A stretch of 64,000 bases of DNA from Micromonospora chaiyaphumensis (GTDB taxonomy: Bacteria > Actinomycetota > Actinomycetes > Mycobacteriales > Micromonosporaceae), in assembly GCF_900091435.1 (NCBI RefSeq), contig NZ_FMCS01000001.1, forward strand, positions 1,053,512-1,117,511, read 5' to 3'. Below, piece after piece: positions 1-8,372 of this stretch. Position 1 is the stretch's first letter, and each line of letters opens with the position of its first letter. A model generated the notes under the pieces. The model worked only from the letters and a program-made list of their open reading frames with translations. It did no database searches and was not told where the DNA came from. The translations under genes and the position numbers were made by a program.

Positions 1-246
1 CCCGGGCAGGCCGGGTGGCACCACGACCTGCCGGCCGCCGAGCACCGCGTCGACGATCCGGGCGACGCCCGCGCCGGCACAGCGGTGCACGGTGGCCCGG
101 TAGTCGGTGAGGCGGTCGACGAGCAGGTCCAGGTCGGCGGCGGCGGTGCCGGCGGGCCGGTAGTCCCGGGGCACCTCGGCCGGCGCCGGCCGGGGCTCAC
201 CGAGGGCGGCACGCAACCGGCCGAGGATGACCTCGCGGGCGGTCAC
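1..246 (-). CDS. lutC: LutC-like lactate utilization protein C (3' end cut by window edge)
   Basis: This is the N-terminal 82 residues of a LutC/LldG family protein. Such proteins form part of the iron-sulfur L-lactate oxidation complex LutABC, which converts L-lactate to pyruvate. The GTG start overlaps the lutB stop by four bases (GTGA). The visible start, with AREVILGRLRAAL, is the usual opening of the family. The gene runs off the left edge, so its C-terminal domain cannot be inspected. It is the last visible gene of a lutA-lutB-lutC operon read leftwards. The family call rests on the short N-terminus plus the operon context. Confidence 0.85.
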   Translation of the reverse strand, partial: MTAREVILGRLRAALGEPRPAPAEVPRDYRPAGTAAADLDLLVDRLTDYRATVHRCAGAGVARIVDAVLGGRQVVVPPGLPG

Positions 247-1673
247 CGCTGCGCCCACCACTCGCGGAAGGTCTGCGGCGGCGGCTCCGGCAGGTCGCGG
301 CTGGCCGTCCAGCCGGACAGCGGCGGCGGCAGGCCGCGCCCGCGCGGGCCGGCGAGCCGGCTCAGCCGTGCGGCGCGCTGCGCGGCCGCGTACAGCGCGG
401 GGTGGTCCATGGTGTACGCAGCGGCGGCCATCGCCGTCGCCTCGGCACGCGGGTGCGGGGCCTGGCCGCGCAGGTGGACCAGGATCGACGGGATGTCGAT
501 CATGACGGGGCAGGCGTCGTAGCAGGCGCCGCAGAGCGACGAGGCGTACGGCAGGGAGGCGTTGTCGGCCACCCCGGTCAGTTGCGGGGAGAGCACTGCG
601 CCGATCGGCCCCGGATAGACCGACCCGTAGGCGTGCCCGCCGGCGCGTTCGTACACCGGGCAGACGTTGAGGCAGGCCGAGCAGCGGATGCAGTGCAACG
701 CCTGCCGGCCCACCTCGTCGGCGAGCACCGCGCTGCGCCCGTTGTCGAGCAGCACCAGGTGGAACGCCTGCGGCCCGTCGCCCGGCGTGACCCCGGTCCA
801 CATCGAGGTGTAGGGGTTCATCCGCTCCCCCGTCGACGCCCGCGGCAGCAGTTGCAGGAACACCTCCAGGTCCCGCCAGGTGGGGACGACCTTCTCGATG
901 CCCATCACGGTGATCAGGGTCTCCGGCAGGGTGAGACACATCCGTCCGTTGCCCTCGGACTCCACCACGGCGAGGGTGCCGGTCTCGGCGACGGCGAAGT
1001 TGGCGCCGGACACGGCCACCCGGGTGCTCAGGAACGTCTCCCGCAGGTGCCGGCGCGCGGCGGCGGCCAGGACGGCCGGCTCGTCCGTGAGCGTCGGGTC
1101 GACGCCCGGCATCGCCCGCAGGAAGATCTCCCGGATCTCGGCCCGGTTGCGGTGGATCGCCGGCACCAGGATGTGGCTCGGCCGGTCGTCGCCGAGCTGC
1201 ACGATCAGCTCGGCCAGGTCGGTCTCGACCGGCTCGATCCCGGCGGCCTCGAGGGCCTCGTTGAGGCCGATCTCCTGGGTGGCCATCGACTTGACCTTCA
1301 TGACCCGGTCGGCGCCGGCCGCCCCGACCAGGTCGGTGACGATCCGGTTGGCCTCGACGGCGTCGGCCGCCCAGTGCACCGTGCCGCCGGCCGCGGTGAC
1401 CGCCGCCTCCAGCTGCTCCAGCAGTTCGGGCAGGCGGGCCATGGTGTCGGTCTTGATCGCCCGGGCCGCGGCCCGCAGCTCCTGCCAGTCCGGCACCTCA
1501 CCGATCACCGCGCCCGACTTGCCGCGGATCGTGGTGGTCGCGTGCCGCAGGTTCCGCCGCAACTGCGCGTCGACGAGGGCGCGGCGGGCCGCGGCCGGGA
1601 ACGGCTCCTCGCCGCGCAGGTGCCCGACGCCTCGTGGCGCGGTGGCGGGCATACCCAGGAACGTGCGCGTCAC
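243..1673 (-). CDS. lutB: LutB iron-sulfur lactate utilization protein
   Basis: LutB/LldF family, 476 residues, the usual family length. It carries the ferredoxin-like [4Fe-4S] part of the cytoplasmic LutABC L-lactate oxidation complex. Two Cys clusters are visible: CIRCSACLNVCP near residue 327 and CGACYDACP near residue 381. They are preceded by the family LUD domain with SGANFAVAETGTL. The reading frame stays open further upstream, but GTG at 1673 is chosen because it overlaps the lutA stop by four bases (GTGA) and the homology begins there. The same GTGA overlap joins it to lutC, so the three genes are translationally coupled. Confidence 0.92.
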   Translation of the reverse strand: MTRTFLGMPATAPRGVGHLRGEEPFPAAARRALVDAQLRRNLRHATTTIRGKSGAVIGEVPDWQELRAAARAIKTDTMARLPELLEQLEAAVTAAGGTVHWAADAVEANRIVTDLVGAAGADRVMKVKSMATQEIGLNEALEAAGIEPVETDLAELIVQLGDDRPSHILVPAIHRNRAEIREIFLRAMPGVDPTLTDEPAVLAAAARRHLRETFLSTRVAVSGANFAVAETGTLAVVESEGNGRMCLTLPETLITVMGIEKVVPTWRDLEVFLQLLPRASTGERMNPYTSMWTGVTPGDGPQAFHLVLLDNGRSAVLADEVGRQALHCIRCSACLNVCPVYERAGGHAYGSVYPGPIGAVLSPQLTGVADNASLPYASSLCGACYDACPVMIDIPSILVHLRGQAPHPRAEATAMAAAAYTMDHPALYAAAQRAARLSRLAGPRGRGLPPPLSGWTASRDLPEPPPQTFREWWAQR

Positions 1674-2449
1674 GGCCGCACCCCCAACCGCTGCCGCTCC
1701 CCCACCGTCTCCGAGCGCTCCGTGCTGGCCAGGATCTCCGCCAGATGCACCGTCCGCACCCCCGTTCGCAGCCGCGACAGCCCGCCGCCGATGTGCATGA
1801 GGCAGGAGGCATCCCCGGCCGTGCAGACGTCCGCCCGCGTGGCCAGCACGTTGCGCATCTTGTCGGCGAGCATCGCCGTCGAGGTGTCCGCGTTCTTCAC
1901 GGCGAACGTGCCGCCGAAGCCGCAGCACTGCTCCGCCTGCGGCAGCTCCACCAGCTCCAGCCCGCGCACCGCGCGCAGCAGTCGCAACGGCCGCTCCCCC
2001 ACCCGCAGCATCCGCAGCGAGTGACAGGTCGGGTGGTAGGTCACCCGGTGCGGGTAGTACGCGCCGACGTCGGTCACCCCGAGCACGTCGACGAGGAACT
2101 CCGACAGCTCGTACGTGCGCCGGCCGGCATCCTCCGCCTGGGCGGCCAACCGCTCGTCACCCGCCCGCCGCGCCACCGCCGCGTGCTGGTGCCGGACCGA
2201 ACCGACGCACGAGCCTGACGGCGCCACCACCACGTCATACGGGGCGAACACCCGCACGTGCCGGCGGACCAACCGCAGCGCCTCGTCCGGATAACCGGTG
2301 TTCACGTGCATCTGCCCGCAGCACGTCTGATCCTCGGGGAAGACGACCTCGTGGCCCAGGCGCTCCAGCAGCCCCACCGTCGCCTTCGCCGCTTCCGGGA
2401 AGAGCGTGTCGGCGAGGCAGGTGACGAACAGGGCAATCCGCATGTTCAC
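1670..2449 (-). CDS. lutA: LutA (Fe-S) lactate utilization protein
   Basis: LutA/LldE family protein of about 259 residues with two cysteine-rich CCG domains: TCCGQ near residue 43 and QCCGFGG near residue 176. It is the CCG-domain subunit of the LutABC complex oxidising L-lactate. The GTG at 2449 overlaps by four bases with the stop of a rhamnulokinase remnant upstream. An internal ATG at 2443 is also possible. The GTG is favoured because GTGA overlaps join all the genes of this operon. Coupling to a rhamnulokinase suggests the ancestral cluster degraded L-rhamnose, whose lactaldehyde product is oxidised to lactate. Confidence 0.92.
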   Translation of the reverse strand: MNMRIALFVTCLADTLFPEAAKATVGLLERLGHEVVFPEDQTCCGQMHVNTGYPDEALRLVRRHVRVFAPYDVVVAPSGSCVGSVRHQHAAVARRAGDERLAAQAEDAGRRTYELSEFLVDVLGVTDVGAYYPHRVTYHPTCHSLRMLRVGERPLRLLRAVRGLELVELPQAEQCCGFGGTFAVKNADTSTAMLADKMRNVLATRADVCTAGDASCLMHIGGGLSRLRTGVRTVHLAEILASTERSETVGERQRLGVRP

Positions 2450-2694
2450 CCACCCATCCGGGTCTCGGCGGCCCGCCAGGTCGCCTCGCCGCCGCGCGGT
2501 TCGTACCGCACGATGCGCTGGGTCCGGCGCAGCACGGCCCGCACGGCCACGAGGTCGCCGTCGATCGCGCCGGCGGCACGGGCCTGCACCAGGATGTTAC
2601 CGAGCGCGGTGGCCTCGACCGGTCCGCCGAGTACCGGGATTCCGCAGGCATCGGCGGTGAGCCGGCACAGCAGGATTCGACACAACCTCAGCAT
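2446..2694 (-). pseudogene. rhaB: rhamnulokinase (rhaB) C-terminal remnant
   Basis: The last 70 or so codons match the C-terminus of rhamnulokinase (FGGY sugar kinase). The segment LLCRLTADACGIPV followed by GGPVEATALGNILVQARA is typical of that family's C-terminal domain. The preceding roughly 400 residues are absent: upstream of about 2680 the homology stops, and the family's GGGSQN motif is not present in frame. Its stop codon still overlaps the lutA start by four bases, so this looks like the surviving tail of a rhaB-lutABC operon after a deletion. No promoter or plausible start of its own is seen. Confidence 0.75.
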
Positions 2695-2774
2695 TCCTGG
2701 GCAGGTAGGTCTTCGCCAGATCGCGAAGGCCTGTCCCGTCGAGCACGCGGTTCAAGGTCATGGGCTCGACGCGG

Positions 2775-3013
2775 TAGGCAGCCGGTCGTAGCCGGGAGCA
2801 GGCAAAGCCTCGATCAGGAGTTCCGCGACAGGCTCCTCCCCCGCGTCGATCCCGAGCTTGTCGTAGAGCTCCGCGCCGTACAGGCTCGCCGGTACACCCG
2901 CCGCCAAGAGCCCCGCCTCGGCGGGGTGGCGGCCCGATCAGCGAACTCAGACGCCCCACGACGTGATCCAGGTGCGCGTGGGTCAGCAGGACCACCGGAT
3001 CGCGCTCGAACAT
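2775..3013 (-). pseudogene. possible metallo-beta-lactamase-fold remnant (frameshifted)
   Basis: One minus-strand frame (3013 to about 2932) gives VVLLTHAHLDHVVGRLSSLIG, containing the zinc-binding HxHxDH motif of metallo-beta-lactamase-fold hydrolases. A different frame (2880 to 2775) reads a protein-like stretch, YGAELYDKLGIDAGEEPVAE and on to a stop. The two pieces would belong to one gene broken by at least one frameshift, and it is cut off close to the rhaB remnant. The family call rests on the single motif, and no intact start or full domain is visible. Confidence 0.4.
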
Positions 3014-3212
3014 GCCCGGAATCGCGTCCCGCCTGCTCGACGGTTTCCTCGTTGAGGCCGGACTCCCCTCGAACCCGATACAACCGGACCATCCACGGTC
3101 TGCCCTCCCCCGGCAGAGGGAGCCTGATCCCTTCTCGGTGGGAGGACGGGCGGTCCATCGCCACGTCTCATGGATCCATGGCCACCAGTCAGCGTCTCGT
3201 CAGTCTTGTGGT

Positions 3213-3236
3213 GGTCGGTCGAGTAGTCGACCGACC
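3213..3236. promoter_or_regulatory. perfect 10-bp inverted repeat, possible operator
   Basis: Arms GGTCGGTCGA and TCGACCGACC are separated by GTAG and lie 18 bp upstream of the ATG at 3255. A perfect 10-bp inverted repeat this close to a start could bind a dimeric repressor or form a hairpin over the ribosome binding region. No regulator gene is adjacent, so the assignment is inference only. Confidence 0.4.
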
Positions 3237-3254
3237 GTGTCCGGCGGTCACGCG

Positions 3255-4295
3255 ATGACGGCGGGGCAACGGTCCGGACCCGTGCGCTCAGCTGCCGACC
3301 CTCGGGTCCGGGCGTGGGCGGTTGCCTGCGTCGTGTTCGTCATCGCTGAGGTGACTCTGCGGGCGTACTGGCTCGCGGGTGGCCGGTGGGGGTACACCGC
3401 CTGCGACCGCACCGACCTGGTCGACCCCGCTGGTGGTTGCGGCGCGAACCAGGTCGAGACGCTGCCGTTCTGGGCAGGGTGGGGAGCGGCGGGCTTCGGT
3501 GTCGCCCTCGCGATGTTGATCATGTCCGCGGTCAGGTCCCCCGGCCGCTACGCGGTCGCCGGCAGTTGGACGGCGGCCGCGCTGCTCCTGGTCGTCGCGT
3601 TTCCGCTGCATCTGCTCTTCGAGATCCCGGCGGCGTTGACGGGGCGCCCCTCGGACTGGCGGGACCTCGGCGCGCGGATCGCACTGGTCATCGGCGGCCT
3701 CCTGTTCGCCGGGCTGGCGAACGCCTGCGGTCCCCAGCGCGGAGCGCGGACGGCCGGATACCAGCCGGTGCCGCGGTGGAGCCGCCGCTGGGCGTACGTG
3801 GCGGTCGCTCTGCCGGTGGTGGGTTGGGCGGTGCCGCACGGGCTGTGGGTGCTTGGCGTTCCGTTCGGGATTCCGCAGCGGCAGTTGGACGACATCCATC
3901 GGAGCCTCTCGACGTGGACGGGCGTGGCGATCACCCTCGTCCCGCCGCTCGCCGGCCTGCTCGTTCTCGGGTTGGTACAACGCTGGGGGCAGCAGTTCCC
4001 GCACTGGCTGCCGGGACTACGCGGTCGACCGGTTCCCCGGCTCCTGGCGGTGGTCCCCGCGGGGGTGGTGGCGCTCGCGCTGGTCACCTACGGCGTCCTG
4101 AGCGTCGCGGTGCTCGTGCGGCAGGTTCGCACCGGCGACACGCACTGGTCGGACGTGCGTGAGGGGTGGGCGGTGACCGCCACCCTGCTGGTGTTCCTCT
4201 GCTGGGGAGTGGCACTGGCCGTCACCACCACCGGCTACGCCATCGCGACCCGGACCCGCCAGGAGCGGGCCACCAACACCGGCCTCTCGGTCTGA
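3255..4295 (+). CDS. polytopic membrane protein, unknown function
   Basis: A 346-residue protein with about eight predicted membrane segments, for example AWAVACVVFVIAEVTL near residue 22, AALLLVVAFPLHLLFEIPAAL, ALVIGGLLFAGLANA, VALPVVGWAVPHGLWVLG, VPPLAGLLVLGLV, VPAGVVALALVTYGVLSVAVL and TATLLVFLCWGVALAV. I recognise no family motif. The ATG at 3255 is chosen because the homogeneous membrane-protein composition starts there. The frame is open further upstream but reads through probable remnant sequence. A weak ribosome site and a 10-bp inverted repeat lie just upstream. The neighbours give no functional clue. Confidence 0.7.
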   Translation: MTAGQRSGPVRSAADPRVRAWAVACVVFVIAEVTLRAYWLAGGRWGYTACDRTDLVDPAGGCGANQVETLPFWAGWGAAGFGVALAMLIMSAVRSPGRYAVAGSWTAAALLLVVAFPLHLLFEIPAALTGRPSDWRDLGARIALVIGGLLFAGLANACGPQRGARTAGYQPVPRWSRRWAYVAVALPVVGWAVPHGLWVLGVPFGIPQRQLDDIHRSLSTWTGVAITLVPPLAGLLVLGLVQRWGQQFPHWLPGLRGRPVPRLLAVVPAGVVALALVTYGVLSVAVLVRQVRTGDTHWSDVREGWAVTATLLVFLCWGVALAVTTTGYAIATRTRQERATNTGLSV

Positions 4296-4492
4296 GCACA
4301 TCCGCACTGCGGGGGTCAGGGCGGGGCGGGATCGCGTCCCCCCGGCCCTCATCGCGGGCGCACCGAGCCAGGCGTCGAGCCGGCCTGCATCGACGAGACC
4401 ACCACGGCGCGCGGCTTCGCCCGCGAGCTGGAGTGGAACAACGCCTACCACCGGCTCGCGCAGGGTCTCTGACCGGGCGGTCTCGGTTCCTG

Positions 4493-5368
4493 CTACTTCA
4501 GGAAATCCAGGAGCTGCCGGGTGGTCTGCTCGGGGGCCTCTTCCGGAATGAAGTGCCCGACCGGTACGGGCCCGCCCCGCACGTCGTCCGACCACTCCCG
4601 CCATATTCCGAGCGGGTCGTCGTAGAGCTTCGCGACCTGACCCCGTTGACTCCAGAGGAACAGCACCGGGCACTCGATCCGCCGAACTCCCCGGTCCGCC
4701 TCGTCCTGCTCGTAGTCCAGCGTGGCGGCCGCGCGGAACTCCTCGCAGATCGCATGGACCGTGGCGGGGTCGCGGAACTGCTTGAGGTAGGCGGCACGGA
4801 CCTCGGCCGGGAACGCGTCCTTCACCTCGGGCCACGTGTCGAGCATGAAATCGACGAGCACGGCGGGGGCCGCGTCGATGAACCGCTCCGGCACCGGCGC
4901 CGGCGCCGCCAGGAAGGACCAGACCCAGTAGGAGAGGCTGAACGCCTTGTCGGCACGGTTGTAGACGTCGCCGACGGGAACGACGTCCATGACGGTCAAC
5001 CGGGTGACGACAGCTGGTTCATCGAGCGCGAGGCGGTAGGCGCACCGGGCCCCGCGATCGTGGCCGACGAGGTGGAACCGTTCATGCCCCAGACTCCGCA
5101 TGACCTCGATCTGGTCGCGGGCGATGGCTCGCATGCTGTACGGCTCGTGGTCGGCGCTGCTCGGCGGCTTGCCGCTGTCGCCCCAGCCCCGCAGATCGGT
5201 CACGACCACCGTGTATCTCTCGGCAAGCTGCGGCGCCACGCGATGCCACATGAGGTGCGTCTCGGGAATGCCGTGCAGGAGCAGAACGGGAGGTCCGCTT
5301 CCACCGCGGCGTCCATGGATCGTCGCACCGGAGGTGGGAATGTCGAATTCCTCGAATCCATCGAACAC
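4493..5368 (-). CDS. alpha/beta hydrolase of the haloacetate dehalogenase/epoxide hydrolase group
   Basis: A 291-residue alpha/beta-hydrolase. Visible elements are the oxyanion motif HGIPETH (H32), nucleophile D104 in GHDRGAR, R105 and R108, D128, and a C-terminal VGHFIPEEAP histidine. The length, D104, D128 and the arginines align well with fluoroacetate dehalogenases. However, the two halide-binding residues equivalent to His149 and Tyr212 are Val149 and Phe211/Arg212 here, while Trp150 is kept. Defluorination is therefore doubtful; epoxide or another ester-type hydrolysis is possible. GTG at 5368 is chosen because the family N-terminus (FDGFEEF) begins there; longer upstream starts add unrelated sequence. 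It is a single gene. Confidence 0.8.
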   Translation of the reverse strand: MFDGFEEFDIPTSGATIHGRRGGSGPPVLLLHGIPETHLMWHRVAPQLAERYTVVVTDLRGWGDSGKPPSSADHEPYSMRAIARDQIEVMRSLGHERFHLVGHDRGARCAYRLALDEPAVVTRLTVMDVVPVGDVYNRADKAFSLSYWVWSFLAAPAPVPERFIDAAPAVLVDFMLDTWPEVKDAFPAEVRAAYLKQFRDPATVHAICEEFRAAATLDYEQDEADRGVRRIECPVLFLWSQRGQVAKLYDDPLGIWREWSDDVRGGPVPVGHFIPEEAPEQTTRQLLDFLK

Positions 5369-5559
5369 AGCCCGAACCCCCGCTCCTCGGCTGTCACAGA
5401 AGAACCAGTGCGGTGAGCCATCCCCCGCGCGGCTGCCCTCGGCCGACGCTAGCAGCGAAACGGATGGAACCGGGCCAGATCTCCACCTTGTGATCGGGAA
5501 CCACCCGCACCCCACCCCGGAGGATCGGAGCATCAGCCGGGCCGCGCGTCGAAACACAG

Positions 5560-5595
5560 GGGCCCCTGGCCGGCAGCGACGCCGGCCAGGGGCCC
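5560..5595 (-). terminator. strong hairpin terminator
   Basis: Perfect 15-bp GC-rich stem (5560-5574 with 5581-5595) and a 6-nt loop, 20 bp past the stop of the phosphoesterase gene. On the minus strand it is followed by a modest T-rich stretch (TGTGTTTCG). It probably ends the ABC transporter/phosphoesterase transcript. Confidence 0.75.
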
Positions 5596-5614
5596 TTGAT
5601 GGAATTGGCCTACG

Positions 5615-8368
5615 TCAGTCGGACTCCGGCGACGGGAGGTAGGCGCCCGGCACGTCCTCCGGCGCGAAGATCCTGGCCTCGCCGGGATACGGCTTCGTCC
5701 ATCCGTGCGCCTGGTACCAGGTGAAGTGGTTCATCTGCGCGGGGTTGGCGTAGTCGGGCTTGGCATCAGGCCCGGTCAGCCGCTGGTGCGACCTCCACTC
5801 GTCCCACTGCGCCGCCAGTTCCTGCTTGTCCGCCGGCACCCGCGCCGAGGGCACGGCCGCGGCGAGGGGGTCCTGCGGCGCGGGGGTGTCCGCGCCGCAG
5901 GCAGGCGGGGTGGCCAGGCCGGCGGTCAGCGAGGTCCGGTTGGGCAGCGCGGTGAACGGCGTGAAGTCCGGCTTCTTGGCGAACGCCTGACGCATCGGGC
6001 TGGCCGCGCTGTCCTTCTGGTTCATCGGATGGATCCCGAGGATCTGCTCGATGGTCCGGATCATCGTGATCTGCGTGTAGTAGTGGCTGTCGACGACGCC
6101 GCGCTGCGCCCAGGGGCTGATGATCTGGATCGGGGCGCGGTGGCCGTCGACGTGGTCGAGGCCGGCCTGGGAGTCGTCCTCGACCACGAAGATCGCCGAG
6201 TCCTTCCAGTACGGGCTGTGCGAGATCGTGTCGACGATCCTGCCGACGGCGAGGTCGTTGTCCGCGACCTGAGCGGGCGCATTCGGCGGGCCACCGGTGT
6301 GGTCGCTGGAGAGCCAGAACATGTTCAGGTTCGCCGGCCCGTTCTTCTCGAAGTCACGCTTCCAGATCTCGTACCGGTAGACGTCCGGAACGCTGAGGTC
6401 GTACTTCGGGAAGCCGGGCACCGACACGCTGTTGAGCGACGGGATCGGTGAGGACGAGACCATGCGGTAGGCGGTGTCCTGCCCGGTCGCGGCCATGTTC
6501 TTGGTGTCGCAGTACAGGTTCTGCCAGCTGGCGCCGGCCGGCTTGGTCAGGAACTGGTGGAATTCGCCGAAGTCGCGCACGGTCTTGCCCGCCGCCTGCG
6601 CGCCGGTCCAGATGAAGCCGGTGCGCTGGTGTCCGAGAGCGTCGTCCTCGGTGTCGTAGCTGCGGATGTACTCACCGGCGGTGGACTCGGTGTACTCCGG
6701 GTTGTCGGCCTGCATCAGCCAGTTGTGCCCCTCGGCCGAGTTCGTGCCGATGTCGTAGGTGTTGTCGTACAGCCCGAACTGTCGCGCCAGCGCGTGCTGG
6801 TTCGGCGTCACGTTCTCGCCGAACTGCGCCAGCGACGGGTCGCCGTTGCCCCGCGGGTCGTCACCGAAGACCTGGTCGTAGGTCCGGTTCTCCTTGACGA
6901 TCAGGAAGACGTGCTTGATCGTCGAGGGGTCGCCGAGGCGCTGCGGCACCGGCACGGGCTTCGCCTTGCTGCCCCTGGCCAGTTTGACCGAGCCGCCGGT
7001 CCAGCCGTTCTGGCTGAAGACTTTGCCGGTCTCGGACCTGATGGCCTTGTCGCTCGGCACCGTGAACCGCTGCAGGCTCGAGGTCGTGTCGTGCGTACCG
7101 TGGCCGGCGGGGTTGTTCGGGCGGCGGGCGTCGATGCCACGGGTGTTGGCGACCAGCACATCGTTGCCGACCGTGGTGATCTCCGCGGGGAAGTAGTCGG
7201 TCGGGAGCAGGCCGACGTAGCTGACCGGCTCCAGCGGGGCCGTGTACCGGTAGACGGCGACGGCGTTGGCGCGGCCGAGCGTCACCAGCAGGTGGCCGTC
7301 GTCGGTGAGCGTCACCGCGTTGGGCTGGTACCCCACCGTCGCCTCCGGCCACGGCTGGGTGGCGATGGTCTGGACGACCTTGTCGCGCGCGGTGTCGATG
7401 ACGGACACGTCGTCGCTGTTGGTGTTGGTGACGAACAGCGCGCCGTTCTTGGCGTACAGGGCGGTCGGGTGCAGGCCGACGTCGATGCTGCCGACGGCAG
7501 CGGCCGGGTTCGCCAGGTCGATGACGCTGACCGTGCCGGTGGTGGTGGCCCCGGTCGCCGGGTCGGCCGGCACCTGGGTGTTGTAGGAGTTGATCGTGGT
7601 CTCGCCGGCCTTCGCCGGGCGCCCGCCCTCGTTACTGACGTAGAGCTTGCTGCCGACCTTGATCATGTCTCGCGGGGCGTTGCCCACGGGCCAGCTCTGC
7701 TGGATGGCTCCGGTCGCCGCGTTGATGGCGACCACCCGGTTCTGGCCGTTGACGGCGGAGTACACGGTGGCGCCGTCGGGTGCGAAGACCGCCTCGGCCA
7801 CCAGCGCGCGCTTGGGTCCGTCCTGGGGGATCGGGATGAACGTGGAGTTGGCGAGGGTGCCGTCCGGATTGACGGTGAACCTGCGGTAGCCGTCGGCCTG
7901 GCCCAGCCACAGCTGGCTGCCGTCGGGCGAATACGTGGGGCCTTCCTGGCCCACGTCGTTGCCGCTGATGCGCAGGTTGGCCGCGGCGTTGTTGCCGACG
8001 AGCTGCTGCACCGTCCAGGTCTTCAGGTTCACGATGGCCAGGGCCATCCCGCCGTCGGTGACCGAGGCGGCCAGGTGGGTGCCGTCCGGGCTGACCGACG
8101 ACGACATGATCTTGCCGGTGTTGATGACGAGGCGGTCGCCGATCGGGTTGAGGTACTGGTCGTCGGACACGACCAGGCCCTTGTCGGTCACCTGGCCGAC
8201 CTGGTCGGTGCCGAACTGGTGCGTCTGGGCGAAACTGATGCCGGTGCCGGCGGCGACGACGACAGCGGTGGTGCCTGCCGTGACGAGGGGTAGCCGGCGG
8301 CCGATGCGTCGACGGAGAAGGCCGGACACGTCCTTCTCGACACGCCGACGGCGGCGTGTGACCTGCAT
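5615..8368 (-). CDS. secreted YVTN beta-propeller/phosphoesterase-family protein
   Basis: A 917-residue protein. The N-terminus has many arginines and then a hydrophobic segment (LPLVTAGTTAVVVAAG), which suggests export. Residues of roughly 60-460 read as beta-propeller repeats of YVTN/YncE type (such as VSVIDTARDKVVQTI). From about residue 490, HVFLIVKENRTYDQVFGDDPRGNGD starts a phosphoesterase domain of the acid phosphatase/phospholipase C superfamily (PF04185 type). It continues through EGHNWLMQADNPEYTES and IFVVEDDSQAGLDHVDGHRAP. Substrate is unknown; a phosphoester or phosphonate outside the cell is likely. The gene starts 4 bp after the ABC permease gene and ends in a strong terminator, so it is probably co-transcribed with the transporter. 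Confidence 0.85.
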   Translation of the reverse strand: MQVTRRRRRVEKDVSGLLRRRIGRRLPLVTAGTTAVVVAAGTGISFAQTHQFGTDQVGQVTDKGLVVSDDQYLNPIGDRLVINTGKIMSSSVSPDGTHLAASVTDGGMALAIVNLKTWTVQQLVGNNAAANLRISGNDVGQEGPTYSPDGSQLWLGQADGYRRFTVNPDGTLANSTFIPIPQDGPKRALVAEAVFAPDGATVYSAVNGQNRVVAINAATGAIQQSWPVGNAPRDMIKVGSKLYVSNEGGRPAKAGETTINSYNTQVPADPATGATTTGTVSVIDLANPAAAVGSIDVGLHPTALYAKNGALFVTNTNSDDVSVIDTARDKVVQTIATQPWPEATVGYQPNAVTLTDDGHLLVTLGRANAVAVYRYTAPLEPVSYVGLLPTDYFPAEITTVGNDVLVANTRGIDARRPNNPAGHGTHDTTSSLQRFTVPSDKAIRSETGKVFSQNGWTGGSVKLARGSKAKPVPVPQRLGDPSTIKHVFLIVKENRTYDQVFGDDPRGNGDPSLAQFGENVTPNQHALARQFGLYDNTYDIGTNSAEGHNWLMQADNPEYTESTAGEYIRSYDTEDDALGHQRTGFIWTGAQAAGKTVRDFGEFHQFLTKPAGASWQNLYCDTKNMAATGQDTAYRMVSSSPIPSLNSVSVPGFPKYDLSVPDVYRYEIWKRDFEKNGPANLNMFWLSSDHTGGPPNAPAQVADNDLAVGRIVDTISHSPYWKDSAIFVVEDDSQAGLDHVDGHRAPIQIISPWAQRGVVDSHYYTQITMIRTIEQILGIHPMNQKDSAASPMRQAFAKKPDFTPFTALPNRTSLTAGLATPPACGADTPAPQDPLAAAVPSARVPADKQELAAQWDEWRSHQRLTGPDAKPDYANPAQMNHFTWYQAHGWTKPYPGEARIFAPEDVPGAYLPSPESD

Positions 8369-8372
8369 GGAG

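Noticed and set aside
4370..4472. Plus-strand coding-like tail ([30 protein letters not shown] and stop)
   Set aside because: Looks like the end of a gene, but no start or family could be recognised, so it is not listed as a gene.
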